Part shown: positions 44,629 to 51,602 of the stretch, one piece after another
Layout of the letters: the number at the start of each line of letters is the position of its first letter
How positions within the stretch are numbered: the stretch's first letter is position 1
Source: JANQIO01 sp043585095
GTDB lineage: Bacteria > Pseudomonadota > Gammaproteobacteria > Pseudomonadales > Halieaceae
Direction: 5' to 3'
Length of the DNA: 64,000 bases
Assembly (NCBI GenBank): GCA_043585095.1
Contig: CP121321.1
Coordinates: 2,604,001-2,668,000 of the forward strand
The notes under the pieces: model-generated
What the model was told of the DNA's origin: nothing
Seen by the model: only the letters and a program-made list of their open reading frames with translations
Databases searched by the model: none
Made by a program: the position numbers and the translations under genes

Positions 44629-45392
44629 AATGACGCCAGCTCCTGCGGCACACTAATATGAAACTCTTTGATGAACACTCCGCCAGACGTAATACTGCGA
44701 TCCCCCTTACCCAGATCAACGTCACCTAGCTCTATATGGCTTAGCCATTTGTGACCGGCTTTGTTGGCCATGTATAGGAAAAGGCGCTTAACCTTTACGG
44801 ACGTGCATGATTCCAGTAGCGCTTGCACAAGGTATGGCCGCAAATTCGCGAGCCCTTCCATGAGCTGGTAGCACTCTACTAGTCCCATTGTTTTTGGCGT
44901 CAGATACAGGCACTCCATCATCGCGCGTTCAGGCGCAGACTGCTTGAGCTCACTTGATGTGCTCTCTAGGTCCTTCAGTCCCTCTCGGCGCAGAAGAAAA
45001 CCTGTTTTTGTGTGCTCTATCTTTGCGCCCCAATCATGTTTTGTGAACCAGGCTGGGAGGTTTACGCCTAGCGGCGAGAAAAGCTGCACTCGCTCTTTTC
45101 CTAAATAGAGATAGTGTCCGTAGCCTTTGTTCGCTAGTGCGGTAACACCGCCCACATGCACGGCAAGGTTTGCCTGTTGCTGGAGCGCCTCCAGCGCACT
45201 CTGCCACTCTACGCTCGCATCAGGCTTTGCATATGCCCCTCGTCCTATCGCTTCAAGCCAGCCGCTGCGGACATAATATTGCTGCAAGTCTCTCGATATG
45301 CCTTGCCGTTCCAGCCACGCAGCCAGACACACAGCACCAGGCCGGAGCTGTGTCATTAGCTTCTTTAATTTCTGATCTTTTTGCGTAGCCAT
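44625..45392 (-). CDS. abiEi: AbiEi-type antitoxin/repressor
   Basis: 255 residues. The N-terminal winged helix (LRPGAVCLAAWLERQGISRD, then YVRSGWLEAIGRGAYAKP) and C-terminal AbiEi_3-type antitoxin domain (ALANKGYGHYLYLGKERVQLF) are present. AbiEi blocks its toxin in trans and represses the operon by binding inverted repeats. Upstream at 45406-45419 is a 5-bp repeat CATTA/TAATG, weak evidence. The gene is visibly more A/T-rich than the surroundings, consistent with transfer. Confidence 0.92.
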   Translation of the reverse strand: MATQKDQKLKKLMTQLRPGAVCLAAWLERQGISRDLQQYYVRSGWLEAIGRGAYAKPDASVEWQSALEALQQQANLAVHVGGVTALANKGYGHYLYLGKERVQLFSPLGVNLPAWFTKHDWGAKIEHTKTGFLLRREGLKDLESTSSELKQSAPERAMMECLYLTPKTMGLVECYQLMEGLANLRPYLVQALLESCTSVKVKRLFLYMANKAGHKWLSHIELGDVDLGKGDRSITSGGVFIKEFHISVPQELASL

Positions 45393-45717
45393 GCTACCTA
45401 TATGACATTATATTTAATGATTTGCAAGTGTGGGGTTGCCTGTAGGCTTTACAGAGTCATTATATTTTTAGTGTTTTAGGTATCTATACTACTTTTATTA
45501 CACTATTTTTGATGACTTTCATCTAATGTCAAAAAGCGTGGTGCAGAGCTTCTGTCGACAGACTTTAGCGACTCTCGTTCGGACTTGGCGGGATATTCAC
45601 AGCAGACCTTATCGCTCTCTACGTTAAAACCCCACGTCACCTTTTAATGCAGAATTTGCCTCTACCGGCGATACGCTATTGCTTGCGAAAAGTATGATCT
45701 ATAGATACTTTTCGTGA
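45393..45717. promoter_or_regulatory. A/T-rich gap between the two AbiEi-like genes with a 10-bp inverted repeat at its right end
   Basis: The 325-bp gap separates two divergent AbiEi-like genes and is unusually A/T-rich. At its right end an inverted repeat CGAAAAGTAT (45686-45695) / ATACTTTTCG (45705-45714), 9-bp spacer, ends four bases before the GTG at 45718. This fits an AbiEi autoregulatory operator. No third gene is supported. Confidence 0.6.
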
Positions 45718-46520
45718 GTGATATCGAACAAAGACCGTATAGCAGCAAAAGACCTCATCGAGACATTAGCCTCGAAGGGACGCTATAGCTTTACCTCAGA
45801 AGAGGCTCGAGACGGATTGAGAGTCTCGCCCGATGCCAGCATGCTTGCGCTAAACCGGCTCAGCAAACAGGGGCTAATTGCCACCCCTGGTCGTGGATTC
45901 TACGTCATCATCCCCCGGAGTATCGTTCTTTGGGGTGCTTTCCAGCTGAACAGTTCATCCCCGACCTCATGAAAGTCAAAGAGCTAAGCTACTACGCCGG
46001 ACTGCTCACGGCGGGGCAATACTACGGAGCCACCCATCAGCGCCCGCAGGAGTTTCAGGTCTTCGTGCAAAAGAATCGCAGACCGATTCGTTGCGGGAAA
46101 GTCCGGATCAAGTTCATCGCGCGAAAGAACATTGACGACGTGCCGGTACGAACATTCAACACCTCACGCGGCAAGCTAAGGGTTTCCACGCCGGAGGCCA
46201 CGGCTGTTGACCTGGTCGGGTATCCGGCACATGTTGGCGGATTAGATCAGGTCGCCACTATCCTTTCAGAACTAGCCCGTAAGATCGATGCATCAGCATT
46301 GGCAGAAGCCGCCGCAACGGCCCCGATCACCTGGGTCCAGCGGCTCGGCTATATCCTGGAACTCGTTGAGGCAGAGAGTGCGACGGCGGCCCTCAGAGAA
46401 TATGTCGGCCAACATGCGCGTGAGTACACGAAGCTCATGCCCGGTGGTAACAAAGAGGCTGGGCCGCGCTTGCGGGGCTGGAAGCTTGTCGTCAATGCAG
46501 AGTTAGAGCCGGATGTGTGA
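45718..46520 (+). pseudogene. AbiEi-like antitoxin gene, frameshifted
   Basis: A second AbiEi-type gene of a different subgroup. The first frame (45718-45972, GTG start) gives MISNKDRIAAKDLIE through GRGFYVIIP; the second (45930-46520) gives GCFPAEQFIPDLM through the C-terminal antitoxin domain (HQRPQEFQVFVQK, STPEATAVDLVGYPAHVGG). The frames join if one C is restored in the CCCCC run at about 45912-45916, so the gene is broken by one base, unless this is a sequencing artefact. No intact partner toxin follows: the downstream sequence is an IS91-like remnant. Confidence 0.82.
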
Positions 46521-46602
46521 TCCCGCGGGATTCTACCGGCACTACAGACGCTGAGAACGATACGGGCGAACCAAAGCGTATCCTGATTTAACCGTAAGAG
46601 CC

Positions 46603-46846
46603 CAAGTCACTGCCAGGCGCAGCGGGTAGTGACGTGGGCGCTCGCATACGCCCAATCCGCGCGACTGCAAACCTCAATGTCGATATTGAAGACGCGCTTG
46701 AGTCGCTGGGCCCAGGACATCGCGACGTGCCGTTCAGCGGGTGAGCGAGCTTCAGTATGGGCGATTCGTTTCACGCCTTTGCCGCGTCTGGCTGGCGTGA
46801 CCAACCCTCTCCAGCGGTGATTCGGAGCCAGGACGCCATGGAATCG
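46603..46846 (-). mobile_element. IS91/ISCR-like transposase remnant, left copy
   Basis: 46661-46846 is homologous to the 3' part of the transposase pseudogene at 54595-54780 (encoding RFHGVLAPNHRWRGLVTPA and AERHVAMSWAQRLKRVFNID) and has the same orientation. 46603-46660 is a 58-bp sequence that recurs, with one mismatch, at 56006-56063 beyond the other end of the right copy. The left copy therefore joins an IS end to a 3' fragment. No stop-free full transposase is present. Confidence 0.85.
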
Positions 46847-47013
46847 GCCACTGGCATTCGCCACAACATCGCTATCTCGGCGTCAAAACGCTCCTAGGAC
46901 AAATAGCCGGCCACAGGCTCATTCCAGACCATGTCTCCAAGATCCGTAGTCCTGTTATCAATGTGGCTAAAAATACGCTCGGTAAGTTGCTGTTCGTTCA
47001 GGAGCTTGTTCAT
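46847..47013 (-). pseudogene. Truncated start of a Rieske-type aromatic-ring hydroxylating oxygenase gene
   Basis: On the minus strand an ATG at 47013 gives MNKLLNEQQLTERIFSHID, then DNRTTDLGDMVWNEPVAGYLS, a TAG stop, and ERFDAEIAMLWR in the same frame, ending where the IS91 homology starts. The pattern resembles from memory the N-termini of Rieske oxygenase alpha subunits, before the Rieske domain. About 55 codons survive with an in-frame stop, so it is a broken relic, not a gene. It is divergent from the Crp/Fnr gene at 47136. Confidence 0.55.
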
Positions 47014-47135
47014 GGCGTCTCTTTGCTCAGGATCCACTCGCAAATGCCGATACGAGCAATGTTATTCGCAGGCTGATCGTGACACGCTATCACCCCGCTG
47101 TAAAAAGGTCTGTGAGCACACTACACTTCGTAGCC

Positions 47136-47837
47136 ATGAACGCCAAAGCCGACATCCGACAATTTTTAGCCAGCGCAAAATGGTTCGAAGATATACCGGA
47201 GCCATTACTGGATCGTCTCGTCAATGCAGCGAGTATCAAGCATTTTGAGGCTGGCTCACATATCTGGCGAGTCGGCGATAAAACCAACACCCTCTACGGC
47301 CTTATCCACGGTCGTATTCGCCTGTATCAGGCGTCAGAGAGCGGTCAGGAGTATGCTCTTGCCGACTGGGAAGACGGAGCCTGGTTTGGGGAACAAACGC
47401 TGGCTGTGGATGAGCCAAACATGTTGGGCGTCAAGGTCCTCGAACCCTCAGACATACTGCTGCTGCCATCCAAGTCAGTCCAGCAGGTCGCCGGTGAATG
47501 GCCTGTTTTTTACGAAAAATTGTTCAAATATAGCTGGTACAACACGCGCGGCCTCTACGAGATCATTTCGTCGATCGTATTTTATCCCCTGAAGGCTAGA
47601 ATCGCTGGTCGTGTCTTACAGCTCATCCAAGAACATGGAAGCCGCACAGACGAAGGCTTCTTGCTCAATGTCAGACTTTCGCAAAATGACTTTGCCAGCT
47701 TATCCATGGGATCACGTCAGCGAGTCAACGCCATTTTTCGCGAGTGGACTCGCCAGGGTCTGATCGATTACCGAGACGACTATCTGCTGATTAAAAAGCC
47801 ACAAGCACTGGCAAAAGAAATGACACCATTCGAGTAA
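47136..47837 (+). CDS. Crp/Fnr-family transcription regulator
   Basis: 233 residues from the ATG at 47136 (an upstream GTG/ATG region to 47079 is possible but has no ribosome site). N-terminal cyclic-nucleotide-binding-type jelly roll (FEAGSHIWRVGDKTNTLYGLIHGRIRLY, DGAWFGEQTLAVDE) and a C-terminal winged helix with LSQNDFASLSMGSRQRVNAI. The cysteines of FNR are not present, so oxygen sensing by an Fe-S cluster is unlikely. The two 16-bp sites before the downstream cassette suggest that it controls this cassette. Confidence 0.9.
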   Translation: MNAKADIRQFLASAKWFEDIPEPLLDRLVNAASIKHFEAGSHIWRVGDKTNTLYGLIHGRIRLYQASESGQEYALADWEDGAWFGEQTLAVDEPNMLGVKVLEPSDILLLPSKSVQQVAGEWPVFYEKLFKYSWYNTRGLYEIISSIVFYPLKARIAGRVLQLIQEHGSRTDEGFLLNVRLSQNDFASLSMGSRQRVNAIFREWTRQGLIDYRDDYLLIKKPQALAKEMTPFE

Positions 47838-47839
47838 GT

Positions 47840-47855
47840 AGTCACCTGCGTGACA
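47840..47855 (+). promoter_or_regulatory. Crp/Fnr-type site before the decarboxylase gene
   Basis: AGTCACCTGCGTGACA: arms (T)GTCA/TGACA with a 6-base centre, and it continues into a second overlapping palindrome GTCACCTG/CAGGTGAC (47841-47861). The 16-bp core matches the site at 51501 at 15 positions. It lies 87 bp before the gene at 47942, about where a class I or II activator site would be. Confidence 0.7.
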
Positions 47856-47941
47856 GGTGACGGAGGCTTACAGCGACTAAGCTCCTCTTGACGTACTGAG
47901 ATGCAACGGCAGCTCGTTGCACACCAAGAGAGAGTCGATCG

Positions 47942-48751
47942 ATGTTTGAGCTAGACCCCCACGCCAGCTATATGATGCCCGCACACTTTGGACCGCGCCC
48001 TTTATCGCCCAAAGCCAGCGGCTGGTATCACGACGTCACATCAATGGTGGTGCCATTTGTCACTGATGCGGACAAGCTCGCAGCTTATTTGCCCCCTCAG
48101 TTCTCGGTTGCCGAGCAGGCTATCGTCACCGTTAGTTATGCCTGTAATCGCAACATTGATTGGCTCGCGGGACACGGATACAACCTGCTCGCCGTGACTG
48201 CCGCCGTTGACTACGCAGGGGAAGATGGCCCGCTCAGCGGCAATTACACCCTGGTCATGTGGGAAAACCTGGCAGACCCCATTCTCACGGGAAGGGAACT
48301 ACAGGGAATCCCAAAAATATACGCCGACATTCCCGACCATAGCGTCATTGCTGGCCAATGGCGCAGCACCGCCAGTCACTTCGGGCACAAGATAGTAGAC
48401 ATGAGTATCGTTGATCTTCGCGAACCAACAGCCCAGGAAATCAAGACCTACGCAGACAAAGCAGAGCATGGTGAACATCCGCTGGCCTGGCGTTACTTCC
48501 CTGGAGTCAGCGGCTTTGGAAAAAGCATCAACGAGTACACAACATTCCCCTCAGATAACCATCTCACTGAAGCTCTCGTGGGTGCTGGGCGGGTCGATTG
48601 GCAGACACTGGCCTGGGAACAAAACCCTACGCAGTTCCATATTGTAAATGCAATCGCTGCGCTCCCCGTACTTGAATGGTTACCCGCGATAGTCGCAAAG
48701 GGCTCCACAAACCTGATTATTCCAGAGCGCTTACCTCGTGTTGTTCGCTAG
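47942..48751 (+). CDS. Acetoacetate decarboxylase-family enzyme
   Basis: 269-residue ADC-superfamily protein. The Schiff-base lysine appears as Lys125 in GRELQGIPKIYAD. In Clostridium acetobutylicum ADC the catalytic Lys115 is followed by a second lysine (Lys116) that lowers its pKa; here an isoleucine follows, which argues for a different substrate or reaction. Arg/Glu positions in the ligand pocket could not be checked. First gene after the Crp-type site at 47840. Confidence 0.85.
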   Translation: MFELDPHASYMMPAHFGPRPLSPKASGWYHDVTSMVVPFVTDADKLAAYLPPQFSVAEQAIVTVSYACNRNIDWLAGHGYNLLAVTAAVDYAGEDGPLSGNYTLVMWENLADPILTGRELQGIPKIYADIPDHSVIAGQWRSTASHFGHKIVDMSIVDLREPTAQEIKTYADKAEHGEHPLAWRYFPGVSGFGKSINEYTTFPSDNHLTEALVGAGRVDWQTLAWEQNPTQFHIVNAIAALPVLEWLPAIVAKGSTNLIIPERLPRVVR

Positions 48752-48799
48752 CGGTTCGCCGATGCTCTCAAGTAGCAAGAAACCAGCCGGAGCGCGGCA

Positions 48800-49978
48800 A
48801 TGACCATTCCCGAAATACAAAAGGTCTGCTACGTCGGCGCAGGAACAATGGGGGCTTACAACGCACTTGTGGCGGCGCTGGCTGGCTACCAGGCAACGAT
48901 ATTCGATCTTAGTGAAGAAGCGCTTGCTCAGGTGCCCGAGGCCCAGGCGCAGTTTGGTGCTTTTCTTGTTGGTGCCGGGTTTTGTGATACGAACGATCTT
49001 ATAAAGGCAGCAGATCGCATTAGCGTCGAAACGAATCTTGAAGTAGCGACGGCCGAGGCTGATCTTGTCAGCGAGTCAATTTTTGAGCGTCTGGACGCCA
49101 AGCGCTCTCTACACCAAAAACTCGATAAGGCATGCCCTCCCCACACCATCATAACGACGAATACTTCGTCACTGCGTGTCTCTGAGATCGAAGACGTAGT
49201 CACACGAGGAGAGCTCTTTGCCGCCCTGCACTCACACCTGGGATCACCCTTGGTCGATATCGTTGGCGGGCCTCGAACCAGTGCCAGCACCCTGGACATA
49301 CTGCACCGTTACACCAAGAGTATTGGAGGGGTCCCCCTACTCTTAAAAAAAGAGCACCCGGGATATGTCCTCAACGCCATGCTGGGGCCGCTGCTCAGCA
49401 CTGCCATTCTGATGACGAGTCTTGGATCGGCAGCCTTTGAAGATGTGGATCGAGCCTGGATGCATTTTCGCAACGCCCCCATGGGACCTTTTGGCATGGT
49501 CGACCTTTTCGGCATCAAGCTGATTCACGACAGCTGGAGCTATCGCGACGCGGAGCCCCAGAGCGCGAGCAATCGCAGCAGGATTCTCGGCGAGCTAAAG
49601 CCCTATATGGACGCCAATGCCCTGGGCATGAAATCAGGGGCAGGCTTTTACCGCTACCCCGAGCCTGCGTATCAGGGTCGCGACTTCCTCGACACTGCCT
49701 CGTCGCTCGGCGCATTACACTTGATACTCGCAACGGTCGTCATCGCCAACGCCATACACCTCGCGACTCTGGGTATAGCGCAGCCTGCTCAGATAGACAT
49801 GGCCTGGAAGGTCGGCACCTATCTTGATGCGGGGCCCTTCGAGATATTGAACAACATGGGCACAGAGCAGTTCGAGATACACCTCCATAAAGTAAAATCC
49901 TCAGGGTTCATTGATAGCGCTCGCTACGAAAGCGCTGAGGCTTACCTGTTAACCGCCAACAACGACAAACAATTATGA
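48800..49978 (+). CDS. 3-hydroxyacyl-CoA dehydrogenase family protein
   Basis: 392 residues. N-terminal NAD domain with GAGTMG in YVGAGTMGAYNALV, the active-site TNTSSLRVSEIE and catalytic His in ALHSHLGSPLVDIVGG, then a C-terminal helical domain (PMGPFGMVDLFGIKLI). It is longer than 3-hydroxybutyryl-CoA or L-gulonate dehydrogenase relatives. The order dehydrogenase next to a beta-keto-acid decarboxylase-like enzyme suggests oxidation of a 3-hydroxy acid or thioester followed by decarboxylation. The stop overlaps the transporter start by 4 bp (ATGA). Confidence 0.9.
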   Translation: MTIPEIQKVCYVGAGTMGAYNALVAALAGYQATIFDLSEEALAQVPEAQAQFGAFLVGAGFCDTNDLIKAADRISVETNLEVATAEADLVSESIFERLDAKRSLHQKLDKACPPHTIITTNTSSLRVSEIEDVVTRGELFAALHSHLGSPLVDIVGGPRTSASTLDILHRYTKSIGGVPLLLKKEHPGYVLNAMLGPLLSTAILMTSLGSAAFEDVDRAWMHFRNAPMGPFGMVDLFGIKLIHDSWSYRDAEPQSASNRSRILGELKPYMDANALGMKSGAGFYRYPEPAYQGRDFLDTASSLGALHLILATVVIANAIHLATLGIAQPAQIDMAWKVGTYLDAGPFEILNNMGTEQFEIHLHKVKSSGFIDSARYESAEAYLLTANNDKQL

Positions 49979-51393
49979 ATCTTGCGACAAAACTGAGTTA
50001 TGGCGTCGGCCAGCTGTCAGATGGCGTAAAGCAGTCGGCCTTCGGTACATTCTTGTTCTTTTACTACAACCAGGTTCTGGAGCTCAGTGGCAGCCTGGCG
50101 GGCACGGCTGCGCTACTGGCTCTTTTGGTGGATGCCATCACCGATCCGATGGTCGGGCAGATGTCCGACAACTTTGAGTCACGATGGGGACGCCGCCATC
50201 CCTTTATGCTTGCCGGCGCGATTCCCTTCGGAGTCGCAATGATCGCTTTATTCAATCCGCCGGAAGGACTCAGCCAGATTCAGTTGTTTGGCTGGATGCT
50301 CGGCGGAGCCATCGGCGTACGTCTGATGCTAACTCTGTTTTTTGTGCCACACCTGTCCCTCGGCGCAGAGCTCGTGCGGGACTACCACGGCAGAACTTCA
50401 CTCATTGGCTACCGGGTATTCTTTACCTATGCCGGCGTTTTACTTACCAGCGTCATCGGTTTTGCGGTGTTTTTTCCACCAACGGCAGAATTCAGCAACG
50501 GCATGCTCAACCAAGCAAGTTACCCAAAGTTCGGCATCTTCTGTGCGGTAATGGCAACGACAGCGATGTTGTTATCTGTATTTGGAACACGCAAAACGAT
50601 TCCGCTGATCACAAAATCCAACCAAAAACCTTATGCGGGCAATTCGTTGTTCGCATTTATTACAGTTTTTCGAACCTTGAAATTACCGTCGTTCAGAATT
50701 CTTTTTATCACCGTCATACTGTTCTCAACGCTCGCGGGCGTTGTACAAACACTGCTGGTCTACGTGGCTACTTACGTGTTTGAGTTTCAACCGGAACAAC
50801 TAGCAGGTCTGGCTAGCTCAGTGATTGTGGGCATTCTATTTGCCTCCCTTGTCGCCCAGTCGCTATCACGGCGTTTCGACAAGAAACAGGCATTAGCCAT
50901 GTGCGCGATCATCGGTGGTGCCTTCGCATTCTCTCCGCAGATCCTTTTCTTCGGCGGCCTGCTTGATGGCATGAGCGTACTGAGCAAATTCACTTTCGTA
51001 TTCTCGGTCAATGGCGTCTCTCACGTCTTTTTCATAGCCTACGTCATTTTGCTGGACTCCATGCTCTCTGACGTCATAGACGAGCACGAACTTAACTGCC
51101 GGCGCCGTGAGGAAGGACTGTTTTTTGCGGCGAGATCCTTTGGCACAAAAGCCAGCTTCGGATTAGGCAGTTTCTTTGCCGGCATTGCTTTGGACATCAT
51201 TAAGTTTCCTACGGGAGCCTCTCCCGAATCAGTCCCCGCCGACGCTGTACTTAAGCTCGCCATACTGTCTGGACCACTGATGTTTATTCTGTTCACCGCC
51301 ACAGTACTTGTTACCCGACGCTATCCCTTAAGCGCTGCCAAGCACCGCGAAATCATCACAAGCATCAAGGCCAGAACTACGTCTCTGGCCTAG
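49975..51393 (+). CDS. MFS_2 (GPH-type) cation symporter
   Basis: 472 residues with about twelve hydrophobic segments. N-terminus LATKLSYGVGQLSDGVKQSA and the loop DPMVGQMSDNFESRWGRRHP are typical of glycoside-pentoside-hexuronide (MFS_2) symporters, which carry sugars or organic acids with Na+ or H+. Here it is coupled to catabolic enzymes and a TonB receptor. The substrate is unknown. Confidence 0.9.
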   Translation: MNLATKLSYGVGQLSDGVKQSAFGTFLFFYYNQVLELSGSLAGTAALLALLVDAITDPMVGQMSDNFESRWGRRHPFMLAGAIPFGVAMIALFNPPEGLSQIQLFGWMLGGAIGVRLMLTLFFVPHLSLGAELVRDYHGRTSLIGYRVFFTYAGVLLTSVIGFAVFFPPTAEFSNGMLNQASYPKFGIFCAVMATTAMLLSVFGTRKTIPLITKSNQKPYAGNSLFAFITVFRTLKLPSFRILFITVILFSTLAGVVQTLLVYVATYVFEFQPEQLAGLASSVIVGILFASLVAQSLSRRFDKKQALAMCAIIGGAFAFSPQILFFGGLLDGMSVLSKFTFVFSVNGVSHVFFIAYVILLDSMLSDVIDEHELNCRRREEGLFFAARSFGTKASFGLGSFFAGIALDIIKFPTGASPESVPADAVLKLAILSGPLMFILFTATVLVTRRYPLSAAKHREIITSIKARTTSLA

Positions 51394-51500
51394 AACATCT
51401 CCAGAGCGGTCTTGAGTCGAAAGTCATAACGACGAGACCTGAATTCTCGACTCTGAAGACTCTTCCCTGAGGTAATTTTCTTCAAAAATGCCGCGAAGCT

Positions 51501-51516
51501 TGTCACCTGCGTGACA
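51501..51516 (+). promoter_or_regulatory. Crp/Fnr-type site before the TonB receptor gene
   Basis: TGTCACCTGCGTGACA, perfect arms TGTCA/TGACA with a 6-base centre. A possible -10 (TACTTT, 51539-51544) would place the site centre near -42, the class II activator position. The 209-bp gap holds no gene. Confidence 0.72.
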
Positions 51517-51602
51517 GCCCTCGCACACGATTTAGAGATACTTTAAATCACAGCACAGTTTTCGCTCTACGCATTGTCCAAACTGATAAGAAGAGATCAC
51601 AC

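Noticed and set aside
46521..46602. Start of a partner toxin after the broken AbiEi-like gene
   Set aside because: Frame GTG-ATC-CCG at 46517 gives only about 24 residues before a stop and does not show the nucleotidyltransferase motif.
47068..47096. GTGACACGCTATCAC before the Crp/Fnr gene as an autoregulatory site
   Set aside because: The half-sites are seven apart rather than six and do not match the two clear sites at 47840 and 51501.
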